From NCBI RefSeq assembly GCF_014841115.1, contig NZ_JACYTP010000007.1, positions 1 through 64,000 of the forward strand: 64,000 nucleotides of DNA. The letters run 5' to 3'. Each line of letters opens with the position of its first letter. Position 1 is the stretch's first letter. This DNA is from Photobacterium arenosum (GTDB taxonomy: Bacteria > Pseudomonadota > Gammaproteobacteria > Enterobacterales > Vibrionaceae). The translations under genes were made by a program, and so were the position numbers. The notes under the pieces are model-generated. The model had not been told where the DNA came from. It ran no database searches and saw nothing but the letters and a program-made list of their open reading frames with translations. This document shows, piece after piece, positions 29,601 to 36,102 of the stretch.

Positions 29601-29775
29601 GTGTTGCCTTCTCGACAGTGAACTGGCGTTCTTGTTCAGAAGGCTCAGCCAGGGGCAACAGTTGTTCCAGCCAGGCAGATTCTTCTACCGAGTATAACGG
29701 TGAAATCTGCTGCCATAGTGCATCTAAAGGTTGCTCAATAAAAGATGGCTGAAGGGCATCTGCCGCATTGAACAT
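26665..29775 (-). CDS. putA: Bifunctional proline dehydrogenase / P5C dehydrogenase PutA
   Basis: A protein of 1036 residues from the ATG at 29775, chosen because AGGGA is six bases upstream; two earlier in-frame ATGs are poorer. It oxidises proline to pyrroline-5-carboxylate with FAD, then to glutamate with NAD. The proline dehydrogenase barrel comes first (VSIKLSALHPRYD; GITIDAEEADRLELSLKLF; RLVKGAYWDSE), then the aldehyde dehydrogenase (FACISPWNFPLAIFLGQVSA; FTGSTETAQRINRTLA; the catalytic cysteine in AFASAGQRCSALRVL). There is no N-terminal ribbon-helix-helix DNA-binding domain, so it cannot repress its own operon as E. coli PutA does. Confidence 0.95.
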   Translation of the reverse strand: MFNAADALQPSFIEQPLDALWQQISPLYSVEESAWLEQLLPLAEPSEQERQFTVEKATRLIEQVRADRTAIQMIDALLLEYSLDTKEGILLMCLAEALMRIPDTATADALIRDKLSVADWKSHLKNSDSLFVNASTWGLMLTGKVVSMESKEDGSPARVINRLTNKMSEPVIRKAMHQAMKIMGHQFVLGRSIAEAMKNGQAKRDKGFTYSFDMLGEAALTQDDAKKYFNDYIEAIEAVGLDNKKHSNSPCPTVSIKLSALHPRYDVSNEGRVLTEMYDTVLELLKRARALNVGITIDAEEADRLELSLKLFEKLYRSETVQGWGRFGLVVQAYSKRALPVLTWLAALSKEQGDVIPLRLVKGAYWDSELKMCQQSGYEGYPVYTRKEATDTSYLACARFLLSAHVRGLIFPQFASHNAHTVTAILAMATHRDFEFQRLHGMGDALYNHVMDIYGVNVRIYAPVGSHKDLLPYLVRRLLENGANSSFVHRLVDARCPIDSLVQHPVDVLRSRPTLHNHLIPLPKDIFGDDRKNSAGINIEIESEWTPFRDSVEAFKTHHWIAGPIVNGEVQSGDIFHVTAPYDRRESVGEVAFASSDLVAKAIDVAAEAFPSWSDTPAKERGACLQRLADLLEENTGELVALCHREAGKTIQDSIDEIREAVDFLRFYSHQAATELAQGKSVVAFDGQSRTLSYQGRGVFACISPWNFPLAIFLGQVSAALAAGNTVVCKPAEQTSLIAFRAIQMMLEAGVPAGVIQFVPGRGAEVGSVLTSDERIAGVAFTGSTETAQRINRTLAARDCDPVPFIAETGGQNAMIVDSTALPEQVVRDVVRSAFASAGQRCSALRVLFVQEDVADRIITLIKGAMAELSVGRPELHSTDVGPVIDKTAKQKLLTHIGALKNQAKMVAQASISPDCSHGDFVLPTAFEIRGIKVLQNENFGPILHIVRFKANELDQVIDQINQTGFGLTMGVHSRNERTYSHIERRARVGNCYINRDQVGAVVGVQPFGGQGLSGTGPKAGGPHYLYRFTKDVFTG

Positions 29776-30145
29776 AGTCATTCCCTCAATATAGTGGACC
29801 TGAATAACCATCAACACAGTTTGTCATGTGATTCAGGATAAATGTTACACCAGTGTTACTTTAGCGGGGGATTTTATTTCGTACCTGTCGCTGAGTCTTA
29901 CCAAAAACTCCGATAATTTATCTAAAAAGTCCGCTTTATAACAAAATCAGACCCAAGTATTTAGCAAAAAATACTGTTTTCTATTTAATTGATGTAAGAA
30001 ACAGCAAACAGTCGGTTCTGATGCCCGATCCCCTTATCAAATGATAGGGAAAGTCATAAAACTGTGGTTGAAAATAGTGAGATAAGCAACTATCGGCTAG
30101 AGGCAGCCAGCAACGTCTGTGCTGACAGTTGAGCGAATCCGGCTA
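29776..30145. other. Regulatory intergenic region upstream of putA
   Basis: 370 bp, A+T rich near 29870-30070, between the AraC-type regulator gene and putA. It presumably holds the putA promoter and the regulator's sites. I see no terminator after the regulator gene and no clear direct repeat of AraC-operator type. Confidence 0.4.
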
Positions 30146-30931
30146 TCAGCTCCACTGACGGCGGTACTTAGCGGGTGACACCCCGAAATGGCGGGAAAAG
30201 GCCTGGGTGAAATTACTTTGGCTTGAAAATCCACACGCCTGAGCAATCTGGGCCAGACTCAGGCGCGACTCTTCCATCAGATGACGGCACAGCTCCAATC
30301 GCTTTTGCAGCACATACTGGTGCGGCGTGACACCGGTCTGCTCTTTAAAAACAACGTGAAACTGGCTTTCACCAAGGAAAACCAGCCCTGCCAGCTGGGC
30401 GACAGTGATCTTGCGCGAAAGATGCTGATGGATGTAATGATCAAGAACATCCATGTTCAGGCGCGGCAGATAGCGCTCAGACGCCAGCGGCTTGAAATGT
30501 CGCTGCAAAACACACATCAGGGTATCAGTACAGGCTTTACTCAACAGCCAGTCGTCCGGGTTACCGAGCATTTCTGCTGAAAGAGCGCGGATCAGCGTCT
30601 GCGCCTGGTTATCAAGATGAAAGTAGGAGGATTGCTCGAACAGCCTCTGCATGCGCTCGACGCCATAGTCGGGTACAGCGTCACTGACAGACACATTCAG
30701 CACCAGAATCTCATTGTTGCCCACACCGGAAAAACCATGTTCAGATTCTGCCGTCACCAGACACCCCTGCCCCGGACAGACCAGACTGCCATAACCTTCA
30801 ACTTCAAACTCAGTTTGCCCGGACAGAGCAATCACAACCTGATTATATCCATGGTTGTGATGATCCATCTGTTCAGGCAACTTCATGATTTCCGCCGGTT
30901 TGAACCCTGACGGATGGGTACTATCCTTCAT
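30146..30931 (-). CDS. AraC-family regulator, probable proline-use activator (PutR-like)
   Basis: A protein of 261 residues from the ATG at 30931, with AGGAAG seven bases upstream; a longer frame starts at 30991. The N-terminal cupin (HNHGYNQVVIALSGQTEFEV) should bind an effector. The C-terminus has the AraC double helix-turn-helix (ITVAQLAGLVFLGESQFHVV and LSLAQIAQACGFSSQSNFTQ), then AFSRHFGVSPAKYRRQW. It lies just upstream of putA in the same direction. AraC/XylS-type PutR activates the putAP genes in Vibrio vulnificus (recalled). Since this PutA lacks a DNA-binding domain, a separate regulator is expected. Confidence 0.82.
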   Translation of the reverse strand: MKDSTHPSGFKPAEIMKLPEQMDHHNHGYNQVVIALSGQTEFEVEGYGSLVCPGQGCLVTAESEHGFSGVGNNEILVLNVSVSDAVPDYGVERMQRLFEQSSYFHLDNQAQTLIRALSAEMLGNPDDWLLSKACTDTLMCVLQRHFKPLASERYLPRLNMDVLDHYIHQHLSRKITVAQLAGLVFLGESQFHVVFKEQTGVTPHQYVLQKRLELCRHLMEESRLSLAQIAQACGFSSQSNFTQAFSRHFGVSPAKYRRQWS

Positions 30932-31054
30932 CTGTTCTTCCTGCGTGAATAATTGAGGTATGCCATCTGGCGCGATATAAAGGCGAATCATAATAGATAA
31001 GCCCCGACAATGAAAAGAGGCTGGCTAATTTCTGTTGATCTCGCACCAGGCCAC

Positions 31055-31487
31055 CTTGATCATCTTTCCAGCGCAACAGCCCGATTTCGATCAAAAACAC
31101 CTCGGAAGCGTGATCAAGACTCAACTTTTTACGGTCAATGTCATTTGGATTTTATCCCGCTGAATTTTCAGCCACCACAACACCTTGCCTCCGCGCTGAA
31201 AGGGAAACGGGCAAGACGTTTGTTTTCTCGTGCAGAGAAAACAAAAATACCATTAAAAATCAATACAATATAAAAACAACTCTTGATTTTTATCCGATCT
31301 GATTGCTTTGCCTCCTTCCGAGATGAGCAATGGAACAGCTTTTCAATCAAACCCGCTTGATCATACTTTCAGGGTTTGCGGCAGATGGTGTGCTCTGGTT
31401 TGTCAGATTATCAAGGATCCTGCTTGATCATCTTTCCAGTCAAAATGACAATGGCCGTTATTTATCCTTACTTGATCATCTTTCCAG
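31055..31487. repeat. Cluster of ori2-type iterons outside the origin
   Basis: The 17-mer CTTGATCATCTTTCCAG occurs exactly at 31055-31071, 31423-31439 and 31471-31487. CTTGATCATACTTTCAG lies at 31356-31372, and an inverted relative, CGGAAGCGTGATCAAG, at 31103-31118. The pattern TTGATCA-N3-TTC is that of the ori2 array at 47370-47500. Each copy contains a Dam site. This gene-free stretch (30932-31660) has no convincing open frame. Proposed role: RctB binding away from the origin. Confidence 0.8.
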
Positions 31488-31660
31488 TGTAATCGCCCTG
31501 CTTATATCGGCTTGTAACAGATATTTTCCCATCCTTTACTTTGCGAGCAGCGAAAGGGAACAGAACGAAAAAATGTTACAGATAAACCGGTTAGTGGCTG
31601 TTGCCTGAACCGCTTTGTGATAAAACGTATGGCTGTTTACCCAAGTGGAAAGAACACGTA

Positions 31661-32617
31661 ATGGACGAATTTCTCACGCAGCTTTCATTTTCATTTACCG
31701 TTACAGGCCCTATTTTTATCATGCTGGCGTTGGGAATAGCCTTAAAACGCTGGGGAATCATCAATGATGCCTTTACACAGGCCGGTTCCAAGCTGGTGTT
31801 TACCGTTACCCTGCCCACATTATTGTTCCTCAATCTGGTCAATGCTGATGTACACCAGTTGGGCAGCGGGGAGCTCTTTATCTTTGCCGCGTTAGCTAAC
31901 ATTGCGATATTCCTCTTATTTGAAGTGATTGCCGGAAAGATGATCAAGGAGCCATCTGAACGAGGAGTTGTTGTTCAGGGCGCTTTTCGAGCCAATACGG
32001 GTATCATAGGCCTGGCTTATGTGGCAAATGCGTACGGCGAACCCGGCATAGTGGTCGGTGCCCTCTATGTTGCCGTGATCACTGTGCTTTATAACATCAT
32101 GGCCGTGATCACGCTCAGCCGTTCCAGCGCTGCCAATGCTTCCCTTGATCATCGTTTCGTCGTGAAGTCGATCATCACCAATCCCTTGATCATCAGTATC
32201 TGCAGCGCTCTGCCTTTTACTTTTCTCGATCTCCGGCTGCCGGATGTTGTGATGCAGTCGGGCCGGTACTTTGCCGACATGACATTACCTCTGGCGCTTC
32301 TGTGTACCGGTGCCAGCCTGGATCTGCGACAGCTGAAACAGGAATCAGGCAATGCCAACCTCTCAACCAGTGCCCGTTTGATCATCGCTCCGTTACTGAT
32401 CACCTTCGCTGGCTACTGCTACGGTTTCCGAGGCACAGAGCTGGGCATTATCTTTCTGATGAGTGCTGCCCCGACAGCCGCTGCAAGCTACGTCATGGCA
32501 CGGGCAATGGGGGCCAACGCCAGTCTGGCGGCCAATATCATTGCGATGACAACACTTGGCTCTATGTTCACCTGCAGCCTTGGCCTGACTTTGCTAAAAA
32601 CAGTCGGAATTATCTGA
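31661..32617 (+). CDS. AEC-family (auxin efflux carrier-like) transporter
   Basis: A protein of 318 residues from the ATG at 31661, starting MDEFLTQLSFSFTVTGPIFI; the frame is open 60 bp further up. About ten membrane helices are arranged in two halves, with the family's conserved pattern QGAFRANTGIIGLAYVANAY in the first half and LPLALLCTGASLDLRQL plus MSAAPTAAASYVMARAMGAN in the second. Bacterial members move small organic anions such as malonate or malate; the substrate is not known here. The gene itself carries iteron-like sequences at 31933-31948 (inverted), 32144-32159, 32185-32200 and 32377-32392. Confidence 0.88.
   Translation: MDEFLTQLSFSFTVTGPIFIMLALGIALKRWGIINDAFTQAGSKLVFTVTLPTLLFLNLVNADVHQLGSGELFIFAALANIAIFLLFEVIAGKMIKEPSERGVVVQGAFRANTGIIGLAYVANAYGEPGIVVGALYVAVITVLYNIMAVITLSRSSAANASLDHRFVVKSIITNPLIISICSALPFTFLDLRLPDVVMQSGRYFADMTLPLALLCTGASLDLRQLKQESGNANLSTSARLIIAPLLITFAGYCYGFRGTELGIIFLMSAAPTAAASYVMARAMGANASLAANIIAMTTLGSMFTCSLGLTLLKTVGII
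31933..32392. repeat. Iteron-like sequences inside the AEC transporter gene
   Basis: CGGAAAGATGATCAAG at 31933-31948 is the reverse complement of the 17-mer core without a mismatch. CTTGATCATCGTTTCG at 32144-32159 matches the ori2 form CTTGATCATCGTTCTG closely. CTTGATCATCAGTATC (32185-32200) and TTTGATCATCGCTCCG (32377-32392) are weaker and fall on Leu-Ile-Ile codons, so chance is possible for those two. Confidence 0.55.
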
Positions 32618-32639
32618 TTTATGATCCAAAAATAGAATT

Positions 32640-32654
32640 GATAATCACTCTCAT
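32640..32654 (+). promoter_or_regulatory. Candidate Fur box before the metal exporter gene
   Basis: TGATAATCACTCTCA matches the 7-1-7 Fur pattern TGATAAT-N-ATTATCA at 12 of 14 positions. It lies about 50 bp before the start codon at 32704, a usual distance for control of transcription. Confidence 0.5.
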
Positions 32655-32703
32655 TTGATATTAAATAAGAACTATTCCTATTCAGTGTCGTTTGAGTGTG
32701 ACC

Positions 32704-33894
32704 ATGACATCTCAGGTTAAATCCGCGCCTTTCCAAAAACTGGGTTATCGCTGGCGTCTCGCCAATAAACGCCTTGTGCTTCCCGTCTTGCTGATAGCTA
32801 TGCTGGCAGCACCTGCGACTCGTGAGCTGACAGTGAGTGTGCTTGCGGATGCGTTCTGGCAGGTCGCCGCCTACGTCGCCATCACTCTCGCACTGTATCA
32901 CTCTCTGTCAGAAAGGCTGAGCCATCAGTCCGCTGTAACCCTACGGCTAAAAAGCAGCCGGCGATATCAGGTTGTCTTTGCATCTGTTATGGGTGCCTTA
33001 CCCGGTTGCGGAGGCGCAATTATAGTGATCACGCAATTTGTGCGTGGTCAGTTAAGCTTTGGCTCTGTTGTCGCTGTGCTGACAGCCACTATGGGGGATG
33101 CCGCCTTTCTTTTACTTGCGGCGAAACCGGCCACCGGACTGTTCATTATTATGATCGGTTTAGTGGTTGGCATACTCAGTGGATGGCTGGTCGATACGCT
33201 TCATGGCGGTGCCTTTTTGCAACCCCAAAACGCTGAAGCGACGGCATCTTGTTGTCGCACGACCTCATCCCGTAACCAGGCACCAGCGGTTCGCTGGCAG
33301 GGAACCTTCTGGCAGTGGCTGCTGATTCCCAGTGCAGTGATCGCTGTGATGGGCTCGTTTCAGCTCAACACAGATGCACTGTTACATTTACCCGAGGGTA
33401 GCATCACTGTATTGGGGGCGTTTTTTGCGCTGATCGCCATGTTGCTCTGGTCACTTAGCCGCGACATCCAGGGTTATCAGGATGCCGTTTCCGAAGATCC
33501 GAAATCTGACAAAGCCAGCCTGTTTCAGCGTGTGGCTCAGGACACGAATTTTGTCACTACCTGGGTAATTGGTGCTTTCCTTTGCTTTGAAGTCACCATC
33601 AAGCTGACAGGCTGGGATATAGCAGCGTCACTCAGCCATTGGAGCGCTGCACTGCCGTTAGCCGGTGTATTAATTGGTCTTATTCCTGGCTGCGGGCCGC
33701 AAATTCTCATCACTAGCTTTTATCTTCACGGCGCGATCCCTATGTCGGCACAGTTGGGCAATGCGCTGAGCAATGATGGTGATGCGCTCTTTCCCGCCAT
33801 TGCACTCGCTCCCAAGGCTGCGTTAATTGCTACTGTGTATTCCAGCCTGCCTGCCTTATTTGTTGCTTACAGTTATTATTATTTTTTTGAGTAG
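32704..33894 (+). CDS. Putative manganese/heavy-metal exporter, MneA-like (ArsP_2 family)
   Basis: A protein of 396 residues from the ATG at 32704. It has about ten membrane helices in two similar halves, each with a PGCG motif followed by a DG/GD motif: GALPGCGGAIIVITQF with TATMGDAAFLLLAA, and GLIPGCGPQILITSF with SNDGDALFPAIAL. This layout fits the 10-TM putative heavy-metal exporter family that includes the manganese exporter MneA of Vibrio cholerae (recalled). It should pump Mn(II) out across the inner membrane. The central loop CCRTTSSRNQAP is cytoplasmic or periplasmic and has a CC pair. A possible Fur site lies upstream and a terminator downstream. Confidence 0.8.
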   Translation: MTSQVKSAPFQKLGYRWRLANKRLVLPVLLIAMLAAPATRELTVSVLADAFWQVAAYVAITLALYHSLSERLSHQSAVTLRLKSSRRYQVVFASVMGALPGCGGAIIVITQFVRGQLSFGSVVAVLTATMGDAAFLLLAAKPATGLFIIMIGLVVGILSGWLVDTLHGGAFLQPQNAEATASCCRTTSSRNQAPAVRWQGTFWQWLLIPSAVIAVMGSFQLNTDALLHLPEGSITVLGAFFALIAMLLWSLSRDIQGYQDAVSEDPKSDKASLFQRVAQDTNFVTTWVIGAFLCFEVTIKLTGWDIAASLSHWSAALPLAGVLIGLIPGCGPQILITSFYLHGAIPMSAQLGNALSNDGDALFPAIALAPKAALIATVYSSLPALFVAYSYYYFFE

Positions 33895-33975
33895 TATCAC
33901 TTTTTACATATACACTTACTGTCTGATTGCATATTTATGGGCTACCGACGTATTTATTCGAGATAAAACACAAAA

Positions 33976-34003
33976 AAAATCGACCTCTGGTCGATTTTTT
34001 ATT
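33976..34003 (+). terminator. Terminator after the metal exporter gene
   Basis: A perfect 10-bp stem, AAAATCGACC and GGTCGATTTT, with loop TCT, merging into a T-run. It lies about 80 bp past the stop. Confidence 0.88.
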
Positions 34004-34128
34004 ATCTTATGCATCCAATTCTTATCGTTTAATAGCATCTGGTGTCATATTGCAAACGGTAATTAATCTCAGTTCACAACCATCACTTATTGTCAATAGG
34101 TGATTTCCCCCCTTAACGAAAAGAGACC

Positions 34129-34343
34129 GCTTCACTATAGTTGCAACTGTAGGCGGTTGAGGAAACCCTTTCTAAAATCGTCTGCAGTATCCTAACCGGA
34201 TACATCCCAATGAGGTTCTTTGATATATACCCTCTTATCAAAGATGCAAACTTGATTGGATACCTCTTCTACACGTCGTACAGGATTGAACTCTTCGGAG
34301 TTAAACTCTTGTCTTTGCCGGCCAGTTTGGCCGGCATTTTTTT
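34129..34343 (+). ncRNA. Candidate small RNA with serial hairpins and its own terminator
   Basis: A 450-bp gap without a credible gene contains five hairpins in a row: ACCGC...GCGGT enclosing AGTTGCAACT (34129-34158); GTATCC/GGATAC (34187-34203); TCTTTGAT/ATCAAAGA (34217-34244); AACTC-UUCG-GAGTT, a UUCG tetraloop (34289-34302); and TGCCGGCCA/TGGCCGGCA followed by seven T (34316-34343). The preceding gene already has its own terminator at 33976, so this last one must end a different transcript. The 5' end is uncertain. No known sRNA family was recognised; an untranslated leader with early termination before the LuxR gene is the main alternative. Confidence 0.5.
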
Positions 34344-34457
34344 CTATTTTATTCCATACTTGTCTAATTTTTCAGTCAGCTAATATTGTAACATTCTGCG
34401 CTTCCATTAAACTCAGACCTAATCCACCCACCAAAATAATAAACTCTGGCGTAAAGC

Positions 34458-35168
34458 GTGAAAGATTCACTCGATCCCACTTTGTTACATATGTTTAATC
34501 AGCTTCCTGGATGTTGGGGTTGTAAAGATATACATTCTGTATTTGTTTATGCCAATCATGAATATGGAAAAATTATAGGTGTAGGGCACCATTTAGACTG
34601 TGCAGGACGCACAGATTTCGACATGCCAAGCCCCACCATTGAGTGTGCTGAAAGCTTCAGAGATCAGGACAATCAAGTCATGCTCAGCGGAAAACGCATG
34701 CGAGTACTGGATATTCACCCGTACTCTGATGGTAACTGGCGGGCGCACTTGTTCACGAAAATGCCATGGCATAATGAAGAAAATGAAGTCGTCGGCACCA
34801 TCTTTTCCGGCATTGAACTGAAAGATACCGCGATTCTTGAAGTCGGTCATTGGATTTGCAGGGCTGCAGGGCTGAATGATCAACACCAAAAATCATTCAG
34901 CCTGGACCTTCATCGCCAAAAGGTGCAGCTCAATACGCGAGAATCTGAAGTCTTGTTCTTACTGCTTTACGGTAAAAAACCTCAGTACATTGCTAAGGTG
35001 CTCAATGTTTCAGTGAAAACAGTTGAAAACTACGTGATTAAGCTTCGCGAAAAGTTTAATGCTAATTCAAAAAATGAACTGATCGATTTAGCTTTAGATC
35101 TCGGCTTTGGCTCGCACATTCCTGAAAGCATGCTTACCAGTCAGCTATCCATCATTCTGAAAGAATAA
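34458..35168 (+). CDS. PAS-LuxR transcriptional regulator
   Basis: A protein of 236 residues from a GTG at 34458 (an ATG at 34491 is the alternative and loses 11 residues). The N-terminal half is a PAS-like sensor (CWGCKDIHSVFVYANHEYGK, then GRTDFDMPSPTIECAESFRD and VVGTIFSGIEL). The C-terminal half is a LuxR/FixJ helix-turn-helix (LNTRESEVLFLLLYGKKPQY and VLNVSVKTVENYVIKLREKF). No receiver aspartate is present, so the PAS domain should sense a ligand or redox state directly. No target operon is adjacent on the same strand. It ends at a terminator shared with pdxH. Confidence 0.85.
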   Translation: MKDSLDPTLLHMFNQLPGCWGCKDIHSVFVYANHEYGKIIGVGHHLDCAGRTDFDMPSPTIECAESFRDQDNQVMLSGKRMRVLDIHPYSDGNWRAHLFTKMPWHNEENEVVGTIFSGIELKDTAILEVGHWICRAAGLNDQHQKSFSLDLHRQKVQLNTRESEVLFLLLYGKKPQYIAKVLNVSVKTVENYVIKLREKFNANSKNELIDLALDLGFGSHIPESMLTSQLSIILKE

Positions 35169-35174
35169 CCGTTA

Positions 35175-35205
35175 CAGAAAGGCCACGAGCGGTGGCCTTT
35201 CTGTG
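35175..35205. terminator. Bidirectional terminator between luxR-type gene and pdxH
   Basis: A perfect 13-bp stem, ACAGAAAGGCCAC and GTGGCCTTTCTGT, with a 5-base loop, placed 7 bp past the regulator stop and 6 bp past the pdxH stop. T-runs are short. Confidence 0.75.
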
Positions 35206-35210
35206 TCTGT

Positions 35211-35846
35211 TTACGGCGCTAAACGGTCAATATGCCAATGATCAGCTTCACGCTCGTACAAGAAACGGTCATGCAGGCGATGCTCGCCACCTTGCCAGAA
35301 TTCCATTGATATCACTCTCACACGGTAGCCGCCCCAAAAAGTAGGAAAGGGTACTTCGCCTGCGGAAAACTTCTTTTTCATTTCCATGAATTTTCCTTCC
35401 AGTGCCTGACGAGCGGTTAACCTGGCGCTTTGCTTACTGGCCCAGGCTGCAATCTGGCTCTCTTTAGGTCTGGATGAGAAATATTTCATCACTTCCAGCG
35501 TGGTCAGTTTCTCTGCTATCCCGGTAATATGAACTTGTCGCTCCAGCGGGTGCCAGGGAAAGTGTAGGCTGATTTTATTATTATGCTCGATCTGAGATGC
35601 CTTTCGGCTGCTTAAGTTGGTATAAAAAACAAAACCTTGCTGATCAAAATGTTTCAGCAATACAATGCGCTGAAAAGGTTGACCCGTTGCGTCGACTGTT
35701 GCCACCGTCATTGCGGTAGGATCGGTCAGGCCCGCTTCGATAGCCTGCTGCAGCCAGTGATTGAAAAGCTCAATCGGTTGTTCCGGCAGATCGTGGCGGC
35801 GCAACCCACCCCGAGTGTACTCGCGACGAATATCAGACAGCTCCAT
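35211..35846 (-). CDS. pdxH: Pyridoxamine 5'-phosphate oxidase
   Basis: A protein of 211 residues, of normal family length, with a GGAGA ribosome-binding site. It makes pyridoxal 5'-phosphate from pyridoxine or pyridoxamine phosphate using FMN and oxygen. Family motifs: [20 protein letters not shown] at the start, [19 protein letters not shown] and [19 protein letters not shown] around the FMN site, and [19 protein letters not shown] with the C-terminal WHIDRLAP. Confidence 0.96.
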   Translation of the reverse strand: MELSDIRREYTRGGLRRHDLPEQPIELFNHWLQQAIEAGLTDPTAMTVATVDATGQPFQRIVLLKHFDQQGFVFYTNLSSRKASQIEHNNKISLHFPWHPLERQVHITGIAEKLTTLEVMKYFSSRPKESQIAAWASKQSARLTARQALEGKFMEMKKKFSAGEVPFPTFWGGYRVRVISMEFWQGGEHRLHDRFLYEREADHWHIDRLAP

Positions 35847-36102
35847 TGTATTCTCCGTTTACTTACTGCCAGGGCTCACCAACACTATGGTTCAGTGAAC
35901 TCAGGCTAGGACTGGTTAATGCAGCAAATTGTCCGCCTTAGTGTGTGGAAAAACAAGCACCTCCTGCAAAGTAAGCTGTTTTTATTGATGGTAAAAGGCG
36001 AGACAAGGATCAGGATCAATTTGATAAACATAAGCTTTAGTGCCTGACTGCGAAAGATGCTAATTTTGCACATTCCACTTTGACTTAAACAGAGCGCCGA
36101 TT

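Noticed and set aside
31010..31273. Small open frames on both strands in the gap upstream of the AEC transporter
   Set aside because: They overlap the iteron cluster, lack ribosome-binding sites and have composition unlike the neighbouring genes.
32185..32392. Counting the two weakest iteron-like sites in the AEC gene as firm
   Set aside because: Both fall on Leu-Ile-Ile codons, which can make TTGATCATC by chance in a membrane protein; only the inverted copy at 31933 and the one at 32144 are fairly strong.
33976..34457. tRNA gene in the gap before the LuxR-type gene
   Set aside because: The hairpins do not form a cloverleaf and the T-loop consensus is absent. No tRNA or rRNA gene was seen anywhere in the window.
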